DNA of 64,000 nucleotides from Cupriavidus taiwanensis (GTDB lineage Bacteria > Pseudomonadota > Gammaproteobacteria > Burkholderiales > Burkholderiaceae), in NCBI RefSeq assembly GCF_900249755.1, contig NZ_LT976854.1, positions 1,588,927-1,652,926 of the forward strand, in the 5' to 3' direction. Position 1 is the first letter of the stretch; every line of letters begins with the position of its first letter. Under the pieces are notes generated by a model, which was not told the origin of the DNA, did not search any database, and saw only the letters and a program-made list of their open reading frames with translations. This document shows, one piece after another, positions 35,936 through 43,892 of this stretch. Made by a program: the position numbers and the translations under genes.

Positions 35936-37300
35936 TCACTGGCGCGGCGGCGCGGGCGCGGCCGTGGGCGGCACCGCGACGGCCGTCGAAGTGGTATAGG
36001 TGCCGGACGCGGCGCCGGCGGTGGCCGCGGGCGCTGCCGAACCGGCGGCCGCCGTGGTCGCGGCGCTGGTGGTGGCGGCGGCTCCGGCGGGCACGTCCGC
36101 CGGAGCGACCGGCGCCACCATGCCGGCCTCTGGCGCACCGCTGCCCACGGATCTGATATACGCGGTCAGCGCCGCGACCTCGTCGTCGCTGATCGGCACC
36201 TTCGGCATCACCGGACCGTAGCCCTTGACCAGCCGCGCATGCGGATCGGCGATCTCCTTGTGCAGGAAGGCATCGTCGACCTTTGCGCTGCTGCCGTCGG
36301 CAAAGGTCTCGGTCTTGCCGTACAGGCCCTTCCAGGTCGGTCCCACGCCCGGATTGCCGTCGATGCTGTGGCAGCCGACGCAGCCCTTGCTCTGCGCCAG
36401 TGCGCGGCCCTTCTCGATGGTGCCGGCCGCGCCCGCCGCGCCGGGGGCGGCCGCGGCCATCGCCGCCGGCGGCGCCGCGGCCTTCGCCAGCGTCATGGCA
36501 AAGGTCTGCTGCTTGGCCAGCCAGGCTTCGTAGGCGGCGGGCTCTTCCACCACCACCGTGCCGCGCATGTTGTAGTGGCCCACGCCGCACAGCTGCGCGC
36601 ACAGGATGTCGAAGCGGCCCGGCTGCGTCGGCGTGAACCAGAACGACGTCACCATGCCCGGCACCATGTTCATGCGCGCGCGAAACGGCGGCACGTAGAA
36701 GTCATGCAGCACGTCCTTGGAGCGCAGCAGCACCTTGACCGGCTTGTTCAGCGGCAGGTGCACCTCGGGGCCGACGATGATGATGTTGTCGAGCCCGCGC
36801 GGGTCGTCCGGGTCCAGCCCGAGCGGATTCGCGCCGGTGACGAAGCGCGCGTCGGAGGCGCCCAGCTGCCCGCTCTTGCCGGGAAAGCGGAAGGCCCACG
36901 ACCACTGCTGCCCGACCACTTCCATCACCATCGCCTCGCGCGGCGGGCGCACGTAGTCGGCGTAGACGAACAGGCCCGGTGCCAGCAGCAGGATTACGCC
37001 CAGCGTGGTGCCGCCGATCAGCCAGAGTTCAAGCTTGCCGTTCTCGGGGTGGTAGGACGCGCGGTGCCCGCTGCCGCCGTTGGGATGCGGCGCATCATGG
37101 CGGAAGCGCCAGACGATGTAGCCGACGAACAGGTTGATGCCGATGAAGAAGATGCCGGTGATGACGAGGGTAATGGTCAGCGTGTCGTCCATCTGTTTCC
37201 AGTTGGACGCCAGCGGCGTTGCCCACCACGGGCTCAGGAAATGGAAGAGCACCGAAGCGGCAACCATGACGACGAGTGCGATGGCCATCGCCATATCCAC
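35936..37300 (-). CDS. coxB: caa3-type cytochrome c oxidase subunit II with fused cytochrome c
   Basis: A 454-residue protein. Three N-terminal membrane helices (about 2-22, 41-66, 90-117) precede a cupredoxin domain with CuA ligands: His in LHDFYVPPF near 198 and CAQLCGVGHYNM near 233-244. A heme c site CVGCHSI lies near 306, with a Met ligand likely in VMPKVP. The last 70 residues are an Ala/Thr/Pro-rich tail of low complexity. It takes electrons from cytochrome c on the periplasmic side. It is the first gene of the five-gene oxidase operon. Confidence 0.94.
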   Translation of the reverse strand: MDMAMAIALVVMVAASVLFHFLSPWWATPLASNWKQMDDTLTITLVITGIFFIGINLFVGYIVWRFRHDAPHPNGGSGHRASYHPENGKLELWLIGGTTLGVILLLAPGLFVYADYVRPPREAMVMEVVGQQWSWAFRFPGKSGQLGASDARFVTGANPLGLDPDDPRGLDNIIIVGPEVHLPLNKPVKVLLRSKDVLHDFYVPPFRARMNMVPGMVTSFWFTPTQPGRFDILCAQLCGVGHYNMRGTVVVEEPAAYEAWLAKQQTFAMTLAKAAAPPAAMAAAAPGAAGAAGTIEKGRALAQSKGCVGCHSIDGNPGVGPTWKGLYGKTETFADGSSAKVDDAFLHKEIADPHARLVKGYGPVMPKVPISDDEVAALTAYIRSVGSGAPEAGMVAPVAPADVPAGAAATTSAATTAAAGSAAPAATAGAASGTYTTSTAVAVPPTAAPAPPRQ

Positions 37301-37430
37301 CCTCCTCCTCGCACGCGGCGAGGGATGCGCAAGTCACGCAGGTAGAGATAAGACTAGTGCATGCCGTCAGGTCACTGCAAGGCGACACGCCGGGGCATCG
37401 GTGTCGCACTGCACAAGCGTGCGGCACAAG

Positions 37431-37468
37431 AAAAAGCGGCGGCGGGAACCCGTAGTCCCCGCCGCCGC
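37431..37468 (-). terminator. Rho-independent terminator of the small membrane-protein gene
   Basis: On the minus strand an 11-base GC stem (37436-37446 with 37458-37468) is followed directly by five T bases (complement of 37431-37435). It lies 30 bases after the stop at 37499 and insulates the oxidase operon. Confidence 0.88.
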
Positions 37469-37498
37469 GGCGCGATTGTGCAGGCTCCCGCTGCCGGC

Positions 37499-38002
37499 TC
37501 AGTGCGACACGTCCTTGCTTTCCAGCTTCCAGTAGCACGCCGCCGCCGCGATGCCAAAGATCAGGTGCCCGACGAAGGTATGCCAGCCACGCACCTCGAC
37601 AAACCACGGGAACGCCCGCGTCATCACATAGAAGTTGAAGACATAGACCAGCACGCCGAACACCGCGCCCGCCAGCATGGCCAGGCCCAGGCTCGAATCC
37701 AGCGTGAACGGCGCCAGGATCGCCGCCAGGATCATGCCCAGCACGGCGCCCAGCACGAAGTGGATCACCAGTGCCGCGGCCACGGTGCCGACGCTGAACA
37801 GCGAGGTCTGCAGCACGTCAGGCCCCATCACGATCGCCGCGATCATGCGCGTGGCCACCCAGGGGTTCACGCCCGACACCATCGACGACCAGAACAGTTC
37901 CAGCACCAGCAGCAACGCGCCCGCCGCCAGCCCCGACACCGCTGCCGCGGTCCAGTCCGGCAGTCGCCGCACGTAGTGGTGCGATTGCATGTGAAGTTCC
38001 AT
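37499..38002 (-). CDS. Four-helix membrane protein of unknown function
   Basis: A 167-residue protein with four predicted membrane helices (about 18-40, 65-90, 95-120, 145-162). It begins MELHMQSHHYVRRLPDWTAA. No domain is recognised with certainty. The ATG at 38002 has a very good GGAGGTG ribosome site. It sits upstream of the caa3 oxidase on the same strand, but a strong terminator separates them. Two small membrane-protein genes diverge from it. A link to respiration is a guess from position only. Confidence 0.75.
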   Translation of the reverse strand: MELHMQSHHYVRRLPDWTAAAVSGLAAGALLLVLELFWSSMVSGVNPWVATRMIAAIVMGPDVLQTSLFSVGTVAAALVIHFVLGAVLGMILAAILAPFTLDSSLGLAMLAGAVFGVLVYVFNFYVMTRAFPWFVEVRGWHTFVGHLIFGIAAAACYWKLESKDVSH

Positions 38003-38283
38003 AGCCACCTCCGTCTCTCGTCGGCGGGGCATCGCACGAAAGGGGAAACACGCCCCGCGTCTTTGCTCAGCATAGGACACCGGTTTCGCGGTTCGGGCCG
38101 GCACGCCGAAAAAAGGCTCGCAATGCGTACGTGGCACAACGCCCGGGCACGGGCAAGTGCGTGCTTCGATACCTGCCCGTGCGAGCGCAAGCGCCGCATC
38201 CGGGACAATCCCGATGCGCACACCGTGCATCCGGCACACACTGCCTATACTGGAATCACAAAAGAGAGAGACAGGAGACCGCC

Positions 38284-38463
38284 ATGCACTTCACCGCGCA
38301 TGATCTTGTATTCCTGATTCCGATGGCGCTGGTAGGCGTGATCGCCATGGGTTCGATCCCGGTGACCGCCAAGTTCCTGCGCATCAGTTGCCGCACCATG
38401 GGCGCGCTGATCGGCGCGCTGGTCGCAGTGCTGGTGCTGGAGGCATTACCGCTGCTGATCTGA
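38284..38463 (+). CDS. Small 59-residue membrane protein
   Basis: A short gene starting MHFTAHDLVFLIPMALVGVI with two hydrophobic helices (about 8-27 and 38-57). ACAGGAGA lies 6 bases before the ATG. No family is recognised. It is divergent from the four-helix membrane protein and followed 46 bases later by another small gene with an equally strong ribosome site, which supports both as real. Confidence 0.65.
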   Translation: MHFTAHDLVFLIPMALVGVIAMGSIPVTAKFLRISCRTMGALIGALVAVLVLEALPLLI

Positions 38464-38509
38464 CCCCGCCCGGAGTCCGGTCCACGCAGCATCCGGGGAG
38501 GAGGCCGCC

Positions 38510-38674
38510 ATGTCGATCGGCCTGCTTGCCGCCATCATGGCGGCATTGCTGTGCATTACCGTATTGCGGGCGCTGTGGCGCTGCAGCCATCCGTACCGGA
38601 TGCGGTATCGGCGCTGCGCTGCGCAGCGTCAGCGCGCGGGGCTGTGCCGGCATACGCAGCGCAGGCACGGCTGA
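38510..38674 (+). CDS. Small 54-residue protein with one membrane helix and basic tail
   Basis: A gene below usual length cut-offs: ATG at 38510 after GGGGAGGAGG, then MSIGLLAAIMAALLCITVLR (one membrane helix, residues 3-20), followed by a strongly basic, Arg- and Cys-containing tail (four Cys in the last 35 residues). It ends at TGA 38674, just before the convergent LysR gene. It resembles no family I know and is probably co-transcribed with the 59-residue gene before it. Confidence 0.55.
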   Translation: MSIGLLAAIMAALLCITVLRALWRCSHPYRMRYRRCAAQRQRAGLCRHTQRRHG

Positions 38675-38681
38675 ACGCCGC

Positions 38682-39686
38682 CTAAACCGTCGGCGTGCGC
38701 AGCGCGGCCAGGGGCGCGTTCACGGCGTCCCCCAGGCGCTCCATCAACGAGTAGCGGGCCACATAGTGGCGGAAGTGCGCGATGAACGCCGCCTCGGCCG
38801 GCGTCTGGCGGCGCTCAGCGTTCCACAGCAGGTACAGGTCGATATCGGCCACGCCCTCTTCCGGCGGCAGGCGCCACAGCCGTTGCTGCGCCACGTCGTC
38901 TGCCACGATATGTTCGGGCAGGCAGCCAATGCCATAGCCCGCGAACACCAGCCGCCGGATTTCATCGAGACTGGACGACGTCGCCACGATGCGCCCCGAG
39001 AAGCCGTGCTGGTCGCGGAATACCGCCAATGGCGCGAGCACGTCGCCAAGCTGGTCGCTGCTGAATGACACGAAGTGCTCGGCCAGAAGGTCGGAAATGC
39101 CAAGCCCGGTGCGGCCAAAGAGCCGGTGATGACGCCCGCAGAAGATGGCGTAGCGCTGGCGCAGGAACAGCATGTGAGCGAGCCTGTCGCCCGCCTGCCG
39201 ATACAGGCTCAGGCCCACGCCGCCCGCCTTCTGCGCCAGCGCGTCCACGATTTCGCTGCTGCGCAACACGTCCACCTGCAGCGTGACGCGCGGATGCTGG
39301 CGATGGAACGCGGCCAGGCATTCGTCATAGACGCCGGAGTGGATGCGGCTGACTGTCAGCAGCCGCAGCAGCCCACTCACCTCGTCCTGCTGCCCCGTCA
39401 GTTCCGCTCCCAGGCGCGCAATGCTGCCATAGACCTCGGTGGCAATGCGCAGCACCTCTTCCCCGGGCCGGGTCAGCCGGAAAGCGCTGCCGCGCCGTTC
39501 GATCAGCGTGTGCCCCAGGTGTTCCTCGAGACGGCGCAGTGCCAGGCTCACGGCAGGCTGGGTGATATGCAGCCGCACCGCGGCACGGCTAAGGCTGCGC
39601 TCATGGACGATGGTCAGGAAGGTGCGCAGCAGGTTCCAGTCGAGCCGGTCGGTGAGCAAGGCCCGGTCCAGCGCAGAACGCTCCAT
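38682..39686 (-). CDS. LysR-family regulator of the polyamine/GABA unit
   Basis: A 334-residue LysR protein: helix-turn-helix SLSRAAVRLHITQPAVSLAL near residues 31-50, RRGSAFRLTRPG wing, and an effector domain from about residue 105. It is divergent from an MHS transporter, amidohydrolase and GABA aminotransferase gene set, the likely target. An LTTR-type dyad lies 11 bases upstream of its own start, which also fits autoregulation. The effector may be a polyamine or acetylpolyamine, inferred from the neighbours. Confidence 0.9.
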   Translation of the reverse strand: MERSALDRALLTDRLDWNLLRTFLTIVHERSLSRAAVRLHITQPAVSLALRRLEEHLGHTLIERRGSAFRLTRPGEEVLRIATEVYGSIARLGAELTGQQDEVSGLLRLLTVSRIHSGVYDECLAAFHRQHPRVTLQVDVLRSSEIVDALAQKAGGVGLSLYRQAGDRLAHMLFLRQRYAIFCGRHHRLFGRTGLGISDLLAEHFVSFSSDQLGDVLAPLAVFRDQHGFSGRIVATSSSLDEIRRLVFAGYGIGCLPEHIVADDVAQQRLWRLPPEEGVADIDLYLLWNAERRQTPAEAAFIAHFRHYVARYSLMERLGDAVNAPLAALRTPTV

Positions 39687-39696
39687 GACCTCACCT

Positions 39697-39711
39697 ATAA
39701 GTTGAAGTTAT
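39697..39711. promoter_or_regulatory. LTTR-type dyad in the lysR/transporter gap
   Basis: ATAAGTTGAAGTTAT is an interrupted palindrome (ATAA-N-TT-N-AA-N-TTAT) of the T-N11-A kind bound by LysR proteins. It sits in an AT-rich patch unlike the flanks, 11 bases from the regulator start and 105 bases before the transporter start. Confidence 0.6.
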
Positions 39712-39815
39712 GTAAAATATAAATACTAGAAATTTGACTGATGCCTGTCAACGGGCGCTAACTACTCCCACAGCTGCCCCGATGCAGCGACACGCAAATC
39801 GTGAGGAGACCGTCC

Positions 39816-41123
39816 ATGCCCGTATCCCCAGCCGGCAAGCGCCAGCCCGTGCGCGCTGCCACCGCCGCCTTTGTCGGCACCATGATCGAGTGGTACGACT
39901 TCTACATCTACGCCACCGCGGCCGCGCTGGTGTTCGGCCCGCTGTTCTTCCCCGGTGGCGATCCCTTCCTGAGCACGCTGGCGTCGTTCGGCACCTTCGC
40001 GGTCGGCTTCTTCGCGCGCCCGCTCGGTGGCATCGTGTTCGGCCACTGGGGCGACCGCATCGGCCGCAAGCAGGCGCTGATGGTCACGCTGATGATGATG
40101 GGCGTGGCCACCATCGGCATCGGCCTGCTGCCGACCTACGCCACCGCCGGCGCGATCGCGCCGGTACTGCTGGTGCTGCTGCGCGTGGTGCAGGGCATCG
40201 CCGTCGGCGGCGAATGGGGCGGCGCGGTGCTGATGGCGGGCGAGCACGCGCCGCGCGGCCGCCGCACCTTCTTCGCCTCGTTCGCGCAGCTCGGCAGCCC
40301 CGCCGGCCTGATCCTGTCGCTGCTGGCCTTCCGCGCGGTGACGTCGATGGAGCGCGACGCGTTCATGGACTGGGGCTGGCGCCTGCCGTTCCTGGCCAGC
40401 GCGGCGCTGCTGCTGGTGGGCGTGGCGATCCGCCTGGGCGTGAATGAATCGCCCGAATTCGCGCAGGTGCAGGCGCAGCGCAAGACCGCCAGGCTGCCGC
40501 TTGCCGAAGTCTGGCGCACCGCGCGCGTGCCGGTGCTGCTGTGCATCGGCGCCAATACCATCGGCATCGCCGGGGTGTACTTCACCAACACCTTCATGAT
40601 CGCCTACACCACGCAATACCTGTCGCTGTCGCGGACCCTGATCCTCGACTGCCTGTTTGCCGTCGCCATCATCCAGTTCCTGTCGCAGCCGCTGGCCGCC
40701 TGGCTCGCGGAAAAGCTTGGCGGGGCGCGCTTCCTCAAGCTGGCCGCGCTGCTGGCCATGGCTTCGCCCTACCCGATGTTCCTGCTGGTGCAGACCCGCG
40801 AGGCGCCCGCGATCGTGCTGGGCATCGCGCTGGCAGTGGTGTGCATGGCGAGCTTCTATTCGGTGATCGCGGGTTTTGTCAGCGGGGTCTTCGAGACCCG
40901 CGTGCGCTACTCGGCGATCTCGCTGTCCTACCAGGTCTGCGGCGCGATCGCGGGCGGGCTGACGCCGCTGGTCGGGACCATCCTGGCGCAGCGCTTCCAG
41001 GGCCAATGGTGGCCGCTGGCCGTGTTCTACACCTTGCTGGCCGGCGTATCGCTGCTGTGCATCGTTTGCGTCGATGCGCGCCAGCGCCAGCAGCACCCCA
41101 CCGCGCAAGCGGCGCAGGCCTGA
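39816..41123 (+). CDS. MFS transporter, metabolite:H+ symporter (MHS) family
   Basis: A 435-residue, 12-helix transporter. GTMIEWYDFYIYATAAALVF near residue 20 and GHWGDRIGRKQAL near 75 are MHS-family marks, as in ProP, KgtP and ShiA. The ATG at 39816 has GAGGAG 8 bases upstream. It leads a three-gene set with the amidohydrolase (27 bases on) and the GABA aminotransferase. It may import a polyamine derivative or 4-aminobutyrate; the substrate is inferred from neighbours only. Confidence 0.88.
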   Translation: MPVSPAGKRQPVRAATAAFVGTMIEWYDFYIYATAAALVFGPLFFPGGDPFLSTLASFGTFAVGFFARPLGGIVFGHWGDRIGRKQALMVTLMMMGVATIGIGLLPTYATAGAIAPVLLVLLRVVQGIAVGGEWGGAVLMAGEHAPRGRRTFFASFAQLGSPAGLILSLLAFRAVTSMERDAFMDWGWRLPFLASAALLLVGVAIRLGVNESPEFAQVQAQRKTARLPLAEVWRTARVPVLLCIGANTIGIAGVYFTNTFMIAYTTQYLSLSRTLILDCLFAVAIIQFLSQPLAAWLAEKLGGARFLKLAALLAMASPYPMFLLVQTREAPAIVLGIALAVVCMASFYSVIAGFVSGVFETRVRYSAISLSYQVCGAIAGGLTPLVGTILAQRFQGQWWPLAVFYTLLAGVSLLCIVCVDARQRQQHPTAQAAQA

Positions 41124-41150
41124 GCGCCGGCAACCCGAGACTGCAAGCCC

Positions 41151-42179
41151 ATGCTGACGTTTTTCCATCCCGAGCAACTGCTGCACCATCCACAGAGCTA
41201 CTTCTCGCGCGGCCGCATGCGCGCGCCGCAGGAGCTGCCCGCGCGCGCGCAGCGGCTGGTGCAGGCGGTCCAGGCGCTGGGCTTTGCGCTGCACGCTCCC
41301 GCCGACCATGGCCTGGCGCCGCTGGCCGCGGTGCACGACCAACGCTACCTGCAGTTCCTGCAACACGCGCATGGCCGCTGGCGCGAACTGCCGGAAGACT
41401 GGGGCGACGAAGTCATGTCGAACATCTTCGTGCGCGAGCCCAACGCCCTGCGCGGCGTGCTGGCGCAAGCCGCGCGCTACCTTGCCGACGGCAGCTGCCC
41501 GGTGGGCCCGCACACCTGGCGCTCGGCCTACTGGTCGGCGCAGAGCGCGGTGGCCGGCGCGCGGGCGTTGCTGGACGGCGAGCGCCGCGCCTATGCCCTG
41601 TGCCGTCCGCCCGGCCATCACGCGCGGCGCGACGCGGCGGGCGGCTTCTGCTACCTGAACAATGCCGCCATCGCCGCGCAGGCGCTGCGCGCGCGCTTTG
41701 GCCGCGTGGCCATCCTCGATACCGACATGCACCACGGCCAGGGCATCCAGGAGATCTTCTACGAGCGGGCCGACGTGCTGTACGTGTCGATCCACGGCGA
41801 CCCGACCAACTTCTATCCGGCGGTCGCGGGCTTCGACGATGAGCGCGGCAGCGGCGCGGGCGCCGGGCACAACCTCAACCTGCCGATGCCGCACCGTTCT
41901 GCCGAGCCGGTCTTCTTCGACAAGCTGGACGCCGCGCGCGGCGCGATCGAACGCTTTGCGCCCGAGGTGCTGGTGCTGTCGCTCGGCTTCGACATCTACC
42001 GCGAAGATCCGCAATCACAGGTGGACGTGTCCACCGCGGGCTTTGGCCGCCTCGGCCGCGCCGTTGCCGCACTGGGCCTGCCCACGCTGGTGGTGCAGGA
42101 AGGCGGTTACCACCTCGACTCGCTCGCCGCCAATGCCAGCGCCTTCTTCGGCGGCATCGGCGCAAGCGTCGCCGGCTAG
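41151..42179 (+). CDS. aphA: Acetylpolyamine amidohydrolase (histone-deacetylase fold)
   Basis: A 342-residue enzyme of the class II deacetylase superfamily, with the length of bacterial acetylpolyamine amidohydrolases. The catalytic set is complete: tandem His in RPPGHHA (156-157), zinc ligands Asp192 and His194 in DTDMHHGQG, Asp281 in LGFDIYREDP, and Tyr320 in EGGYHL. It should remove acetyl groups from N-acetyl-putrescine, -cadaverine or -spermidine. It sits between an MHS transporter and a GABA aminotransferase, which fits polyamine use via 4-aminobutyrate. Other acyl-amide substrates are possible. Confidence 0.88.
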   Translation: MLTFFHPEQLLHHPQSYFSRGRMRAPQELPARAQRLVQAVQALGFALHAPADHGLAPLAAVHDQRYLQFLQHAHGRWRELPEDWGDEVMSNIFVREPNALRGVLAQAARYLADGSCPVGPHTWRSAYWSAQSAVAGARALLDGERRAYALCRPPGHHARRDAAGGFCYLNNAAIAAQALRARFGRVAILDTDMHHGQGIQEIFYERADVLYVSIHGDPTNFYPAVAGFDDERGSGAGAGHNLNLPMPHRSAEPVFFDKLDAARGAIERFAPEVLVLSLGFDIYREDPQSQVDVSTAGFGRLGRAVAALGLPTLVVQEGGYHLDSLAANASAFFGGIGASVAG

Positions 42180-42246
42180 CGCGCCCGTTTACAGATCCAC
42201 GCCGGCGCCAGCGCGGTGCCGGCAAGACCTACCCATCGGAGCCATC

Positions 42247-43512
42247 ATGAAAAATGCCGACCTGGCGCAGCGCAAGGACGCCGCCATTCCCCGCGGCGTC
42301 GGGGTCATGTGCAACTTCTACGCGGAGCGCGCCGAGAACGCTGAGCTCTGGGACATCGAGGGCCGCCGCTATATCGACTTCGCCGCGGGCATTGCCGTGC
42401 TGAACACCGGGCACCGGCATCCGCGCCTGATGCAGGCGGTGCAGGAGCAGTTGCAGCGCTTTACCCATACCGCTTACCAGGTCGTTCCCTACGCCGGCTA
42501 TATCCAGCTGGCGGAGCAGATCAACCAGCGCGTCCCTGGCGCCTGGACCAAGAAGACCGCGCTCTTCACCACCGGCGCCGAGGCGGTCGAGAACGCAGTC
42601 AAGATCGCCCGCGCCGCCACCGGCCGCGCCGGCGTGATCGCGTTCTCCGGCGGCTTCCATGGCCGCACCATGATGGGCATGGCGCTGACGGGCAAGGTCG
42701 AGCCGTACAAGCTCGGCTTCGGCCCCTTCCCCGCCGAGGTCTTCCATGTGCCGTACCCGCAAGCCCTGCACGGCATCAGCGTCGAGGACAGCATCGGCGC
42801 GCTGCGCCAGCTGTTCAAGGCGGATGTCGATCCCCGGCGCGTGGCCGCGATCATCTTCGAGCCGGTGCAGGGCGAAGGCGGCTTCAATATTGCCCCGCCG
42901 GCGTTCGTGCGCGCGCTGCGCGCAATTTGCGACGAGCACGGCATCGTGTTGATTGCAGATGAAGTCCAGACCGGCTTCGGCCGCACCGGCAAGCTCTTCG
43001 CCATGGAGCACTACGACGTGGCCGCCGACCTGACCACCATGGCCAAGAGCCTCGCCGGCGGCTTCCCGCTGTCGGCGGTGTGCGGCCGGGCCGAGCTAAT
43101 GGACGCACCCGCGCCCGGCGGCCTGGGCGGCACCTATGCCGGCAACCCGCTTGCCGTCGCCGCGGCGCTGGCGGTGATCGACGTGCTGGAAAGCGAAGGT
43201 TTGCCCGAGCGCGGCATCGCGCTTGGCCGCCGCCTGCAGGAGCGGCTCGAAGGCCTGAAAACAAGCGTGCCCGAGATTGCCGAGGTGCGCGGCGTGGGCG
43301 CGATGGTGGCGGTCGAATTCCGCGGCCGCGATGGCAGCCCCGATCCCGGGTTCACCAGGCAGGTACAGCGCCGCGCGCTGGACCAGGGCCTGCTGTTGCT
43401 GACCTGCGGCGTGCACGGCAACGTGATCCGCTTCTTGTTCCCGCTCACCATCCCCGATGCGGTAATGGACGAAGGGCTGGACATGCTGGCGCGCGCCCTG
43501 ACTGCGGCCTGA
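42247..43512 (+). CDS. gabT: 4-aminobutyrate aminotransferase
   Basis: A 421-residue class III aminotransferase dependent on pyridoxal phosphate. Marks are TTGAEAVENAVKIARAATGR near residue 110, FSGGFHGRTMMGMALTG near 137, EPVQGEGGF near 205, the cofactor Asp in IADEVQTGFGRTG near 238, and the Schiff-base Lys267 in TTMAKSLAGG. It moves the amino group of GABA (or a related omega-amine) to 2-oxoglutarate, giving succinate semialdehyde. It is the third gene of the unit with the amidohydrolase. The stop codon lies inside an 11-base tandem repeat. Confidence 0.92.
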   Translation: MKNADLAQRKDAAIPRGVGVMCNFYAERAENAELWDIEGRRYIDFAAGIAVLNTGHRHPRLMQAVQEQLQRFTHTAYQVVPYAGYIQLAEQINQRVPGAWTKKTALFTTGAEAVENAVKIARAATGRAGVIAFSGGFHGRTMMGMALTGKVEPYKLGFGPFPAEVFHVPYPQALHGISVEDSIGALRQLFKADVDPRRVAAIIFEPVQGEGGFNIAPPAFVRALRAICDEHGIVLIADEVQTGFGRTGKLFAMEHYDVAADLTTMAKSLAGGFPLSAVCGRAELMDAPAPGGLGGTYAGNPLAVAAALAVIDVLESEGLPERGIALGRRLQERLEGLKTSVPEIAEVRGVGAMVAVEFRGRDGSPDPGFTRQVQRRALDQGLLLLTCGVHGNVIRFLFPLTIPDAVMDEGLDMLARALTAA

Positions 43513-43535
43513 GTGCGGCCTGAGTGCGGCCTGAG
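43503..43535. repeat. Three tandem copies of TGCGGCCTGAG over the gabT stop
   Basis: The 11-base unit occurs at 43503-43513, 43514-43524 and 43525-43535. The first copy holds the gabT stop codon. Because 11 is not a multiple of three, extra copies do not extend the frame. Confidence 0.85.
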
Positions 43536-43588
43536 TCCAAGTCATGGCGGCAAGCATCTGGAAGACGCGCCGCGAAGTGCCTGCGCCG

Positions 43589-43786
43589 TTACAGCTCGAT
43601 CATCGCGAATTCGCCCTTGCCGACGTCGCATTCCGGGCAGCGCCAGTCATCGGGGATGTCTTCCCAGCGCGTGCCGGGGGCGATGCCGTCTTCCGGCCAG
43701 CCCTGCTCTTCGTCGTACACCCAGCCGCAGATCACGCACACCCACGTCTTGTAGGCGACGGCGGCTTCGATTGGCTCCTGCTGCAA
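43589..43786 (-). CDS. rubA: Rubredoxin
   Basis: A 65-residue iron protein with two CxxC knuckles, Cys17/Cys20 (WVCVICGW) and Cys50/Cys53 (WRCPECDV), and the typical GIAPGTRWEDIPDDW segment between. It carries one electron, for example to an alkane hydroxylase or in oxidative stress defence. The start is probably TTG at 43786, 6 bases after AGGAG. It lies downstream of the large DUF748 gene on the same strand and has no redox partner beside it. Confidence 0.92.
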   Translation of the reverse strand: MQQEPIEAAVAYKTWVCVICGWVYDEEQGWPEDGIAPGTRWEDIPDDWRCPECDVGKGEFAMIEL

Positions 43787-43892
43787 AACTCACTCCTGAT
43801 TCGGCGATGGAACGGATTGTCCGGGCCGAATCATACCGGTTTTCGCAGCCAGGCCCGTGTCGGCGCCGCGCGCTGCGGCACCGACACCCGGG

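Noticed and set aside
34168-36138. Longer coxA frame starting at 36138
   Set aside because: The extra 71 codons overlap the coxB gene and lack a ribosome site; the ATG at 35925 has GAGGAG.
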